Shown in pieces: positions 3,905-5,264 of a stretch of DNA of 5,264 bases (its first letter is position 1; the number at the start of each line of letters is the position of its first letter). The notes beneath the pieces were generated by a model. That model was not told the origin of the DNA and did no database searches. It saw nothing but the letters and a program-made list of their open reading frames with translations. This DNA is from Lachnospiraceae bacterium (GTDB taxonomy: Bacteria > Bacillota > Clostridia > Lachnospirales > Lachnospiraceae), in the NCBI GenBank assembly GCA_020860745.1, contig JAJBTR010000129.1, positions 13,305-18,568 on the forward strand. Direction: 5' to 3'. A program made the translations under genes and the position numbers.

Positions 3905-5264
3905 TCAGTACGGTTCATATTCTTCCCGTTCAACAACAACCTTACATTGGTTCTTGTAGCAGGCAACACCGTACTTCAACAAAGTGCGCATGCCATCGTT
4001 CTTTAACTCCGCAGTATAGTCATTGTCGTTGATTTGCTTTAACGCTTTTTTGCACTCTTGCTCAAACTGTGCGTTTTCTGCATACTTCACTTCGATGACA
4101 ATACCAATCTCTTCATCCTCAATCTCAATTGCAATATCGTAGTATCCACCACCGGATTCCCTGTTCGAGTCAACGCTCCAACCATCTTTAAAGCCCAGGA
4201 TGCCAAGAAGAAGTCCATGGTAGAAGCTTTCCTTGAACTCTTTCCTAACGGCTGTATCTCTGACACTGATCGTATTCTTCATTAATGCTGTAAACAGTTT
4301 TTCAACATCAGCCGCATGGCCGCTCTTTAAGGCTTCGCAAAAAGCTGATACTGTCACACCATCCTGTGCGATTTTCTTTTCAAACAGCTTTAACACAAAA
4401 TCTCTGAAGATGCTGCGAACTTCTGTGTTCGGTATTGTCAGCCGCACCATATTACCGACTGGAGCCACACTCTGAGTTAGATATCCTGTGGCATACAGCA
4501 GACTCCACATGTTTTCTACGCTGTCGTACATTGTGTCGTAAGTGAGCTGTTCTTCTATCTTTTTCTGTACAGTTTCTCCTGATAGCAATCTTTCTATTTG
4601 GGTTTTTGTTACCCCATTGCCCATCTTTTGTATGAACCTTTGGGCTTCCTCATTTCCGCTTGAATTCGCCCAGTAGCTCTTTGGTACTTTATTGGTGTCT
4701 GTCAACAGCTGATCACACCAGTTGATAACATCCCATGGATTATATACATTGGCACGACCGATTTTGTAACCGTCATACCACTCTTTTGTAATTTCATAAT
4801 ACTCGCTCAAATTGTAGTAAGCCAGCATTTCCCTGACTTCATCATCCGTAAAGCCAAACTGCTCATCACACCTCGCATCAAGAAGTGTGTACATCTTCGG
4901 ATTGTTGAGTCCTGTGAAAATGCTCTCTTTGGATACCCGCAGGCAGCCCGTCAAAACCGCAAATTCAAGAGCAGAGTTGGTTTTAAGTGCCTGCTCGAAC
5001 AGATTTCGAATCAGCAACACCATATCTTTGTAATAATTTTGCTTGCTCGCCTTTGCCAGCGGAACATCGTATTCATCAATTAGTATGACAACTTTTTTCC
5101 CATAATGCTTCCGGAGCAGTCCTGACAATGTTTTCAGGCTTCTATACAATGTTTCGTCATCTATCTCTCTCTGAAGGAGGCTGGCAACAGATTTCTTTTC
5201 GCTTGCGGTCAGCTTATCACTTTCCGCCAGGAAGCTCCTCCTTTCCGCCTCATCACGGATTTCC
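3905..5264 (-). CDS. AAA-ATPase-like / PD-(D/E)XK nuclease superfamily protein (5' end beyond window edge)
   Basis: The frame is open from the right edge to the stop at 3905, showing 452 C-terminal residues; a TTG at 5149 is internal, not a real start. It belongs to the widespread 'AAA-ATPase-like plus DUF1703' proteins (as I recall, PF09820 and PF08011). A Walker B-like strand ending in LIDEYD lies at visible residues about 58-66; the P-loop would be in the missing N terminus. Family-typical stretches follow: LTGCLRVSKESIFTGLNN (about 104-121), EWYDGYKIG with YNPWD (about 161-178), and YWANSSGN (about 197-204). The C-terminal nuclease-like fold shows Asp376 in YYDIAI and the E-x-K pair Glu391/Lys393 in VIEVK, then AL-x-QI (about 407-411), so the metal site looks intact. 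Members are often multicopy in gut anaerobes; their function is not established, with DNA cleavage, mobile-element or defence roles only suggested. GC content is visibly lower than in asnA or the GH20 gene, suggesting acquisition. Confidence 0.9.
   Translation of the reverse strand, partial: EIRDEAERRSFLAESDKLTASEKKSVASLLQREIDDETLYRSLKTLSGLLRKHYGKKVVILIDEYDVPLAKASKQNYYKDMVLLIRNLFEQALKTNSALEFAVLTGCLRVSKESIFTGLNNPKMYTLLDARCDEQFGFTDDEVREMLAYYNLSEYYEITKEWYDGYKIGRANVYNPWDVINWCDQLLTDTNKVPKSYWANSSGNEEAQRFIQKMGNGVTKTQIERLLSGETVQKKIEEQLTYDTMYDSVENMWSLLYATGYLTQSVAPVGNMVRLTIPNTEVRSIFRDFVLKLFEKKIAQDGVTVSAFCEALKSGHAADVEKLFTALMKNTISVRDTAVRKEFKESFYHGLLLGILGFKDGWSVDSNRESGGGYYDIAIEIEDEEIGIVIEVKYAENAQFEQECKKALKQINDNDYTAELKNDGMRTLLKYGVACYKNQCKVVVEREEYEPY

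Noticed and set aside
5147..5149. TTG as start codon of the nuclease-like gene
   Set aside because: The frame stays open upstream to the window edge, and the family needs an N-terminal region with a P-loop before the LIDEYD strand.

Overview
The window suggests a Bacillota (Firmicutes) genome, most likely a gut-type Clostridia/Lachnospiraceae member. The support is an MgtE-type Mg transporter, an ammonia-dependent AsnA, a signal-peptide-less GH20 hexosaminidase, strong Shine-Dalgarno sequences and sigma-A-like promoters, with GC around 50% in the housekeeping genes by eye. This assignment is inference; no rRNA or other marker gene is present. All recognisable genes lie on the minus strand, so transcription runs from high to low coordinates.

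Layout in the direction of transcription. (1) 5264-3905: C-terminal 452 residues of an AAA-ATPase-like / PD-(D/E)XK nuclease-like protein, cut by the window edge, followed by a good intrinsic terminator (3863-3833). (2) 3904-3327: 578 bp without a convincing gene but dense in structure. It holds a second, longer hairpin (3807-3745), a sigma-A-like promoter (3664-3636) with a 12-bp palindrome at its -35 box, a perfect-stem three-way-junction-like element (3593-3530), a direct repeat, an 8-bp inverted repeat, and then the GH20 promoter (3455-3427) with an operator-like inverted repeat at its start site. (3) 3326-1803: complete cytoplasmic GH20 beta-N-acetylhexosaminidase. (4) 1772-762: complete asnA, 30 nt after the GH20 stop and probably co-transcribed with it. 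(5) 761-591: short gap with a near-consensus promoter. (6) 590-1: first 196 residues of mgtE, continuing past the left edge.

Functionally, the GH20-asnA pair would remove terminal GlcNAc/GalNAc from internalised glycans and make asparagine from aspartate and ammonia. Amino-sugar deamination (NagB, not seen here) releases ammonia, so the pairing could be metabolically meaningful, but this is inference. mgtE looks like an independent unit whose leader is too short for an M-box. The nuclease-like gene is visibly more AT-rich than its neighbours and may be acquired. The most unusual part is the structured intergenic block between it and the GH20 promoter, which could encode a small RNA, a cis-regulatory leader or the remains of a small mobile repeat. 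Sequence alone does not decide between these.
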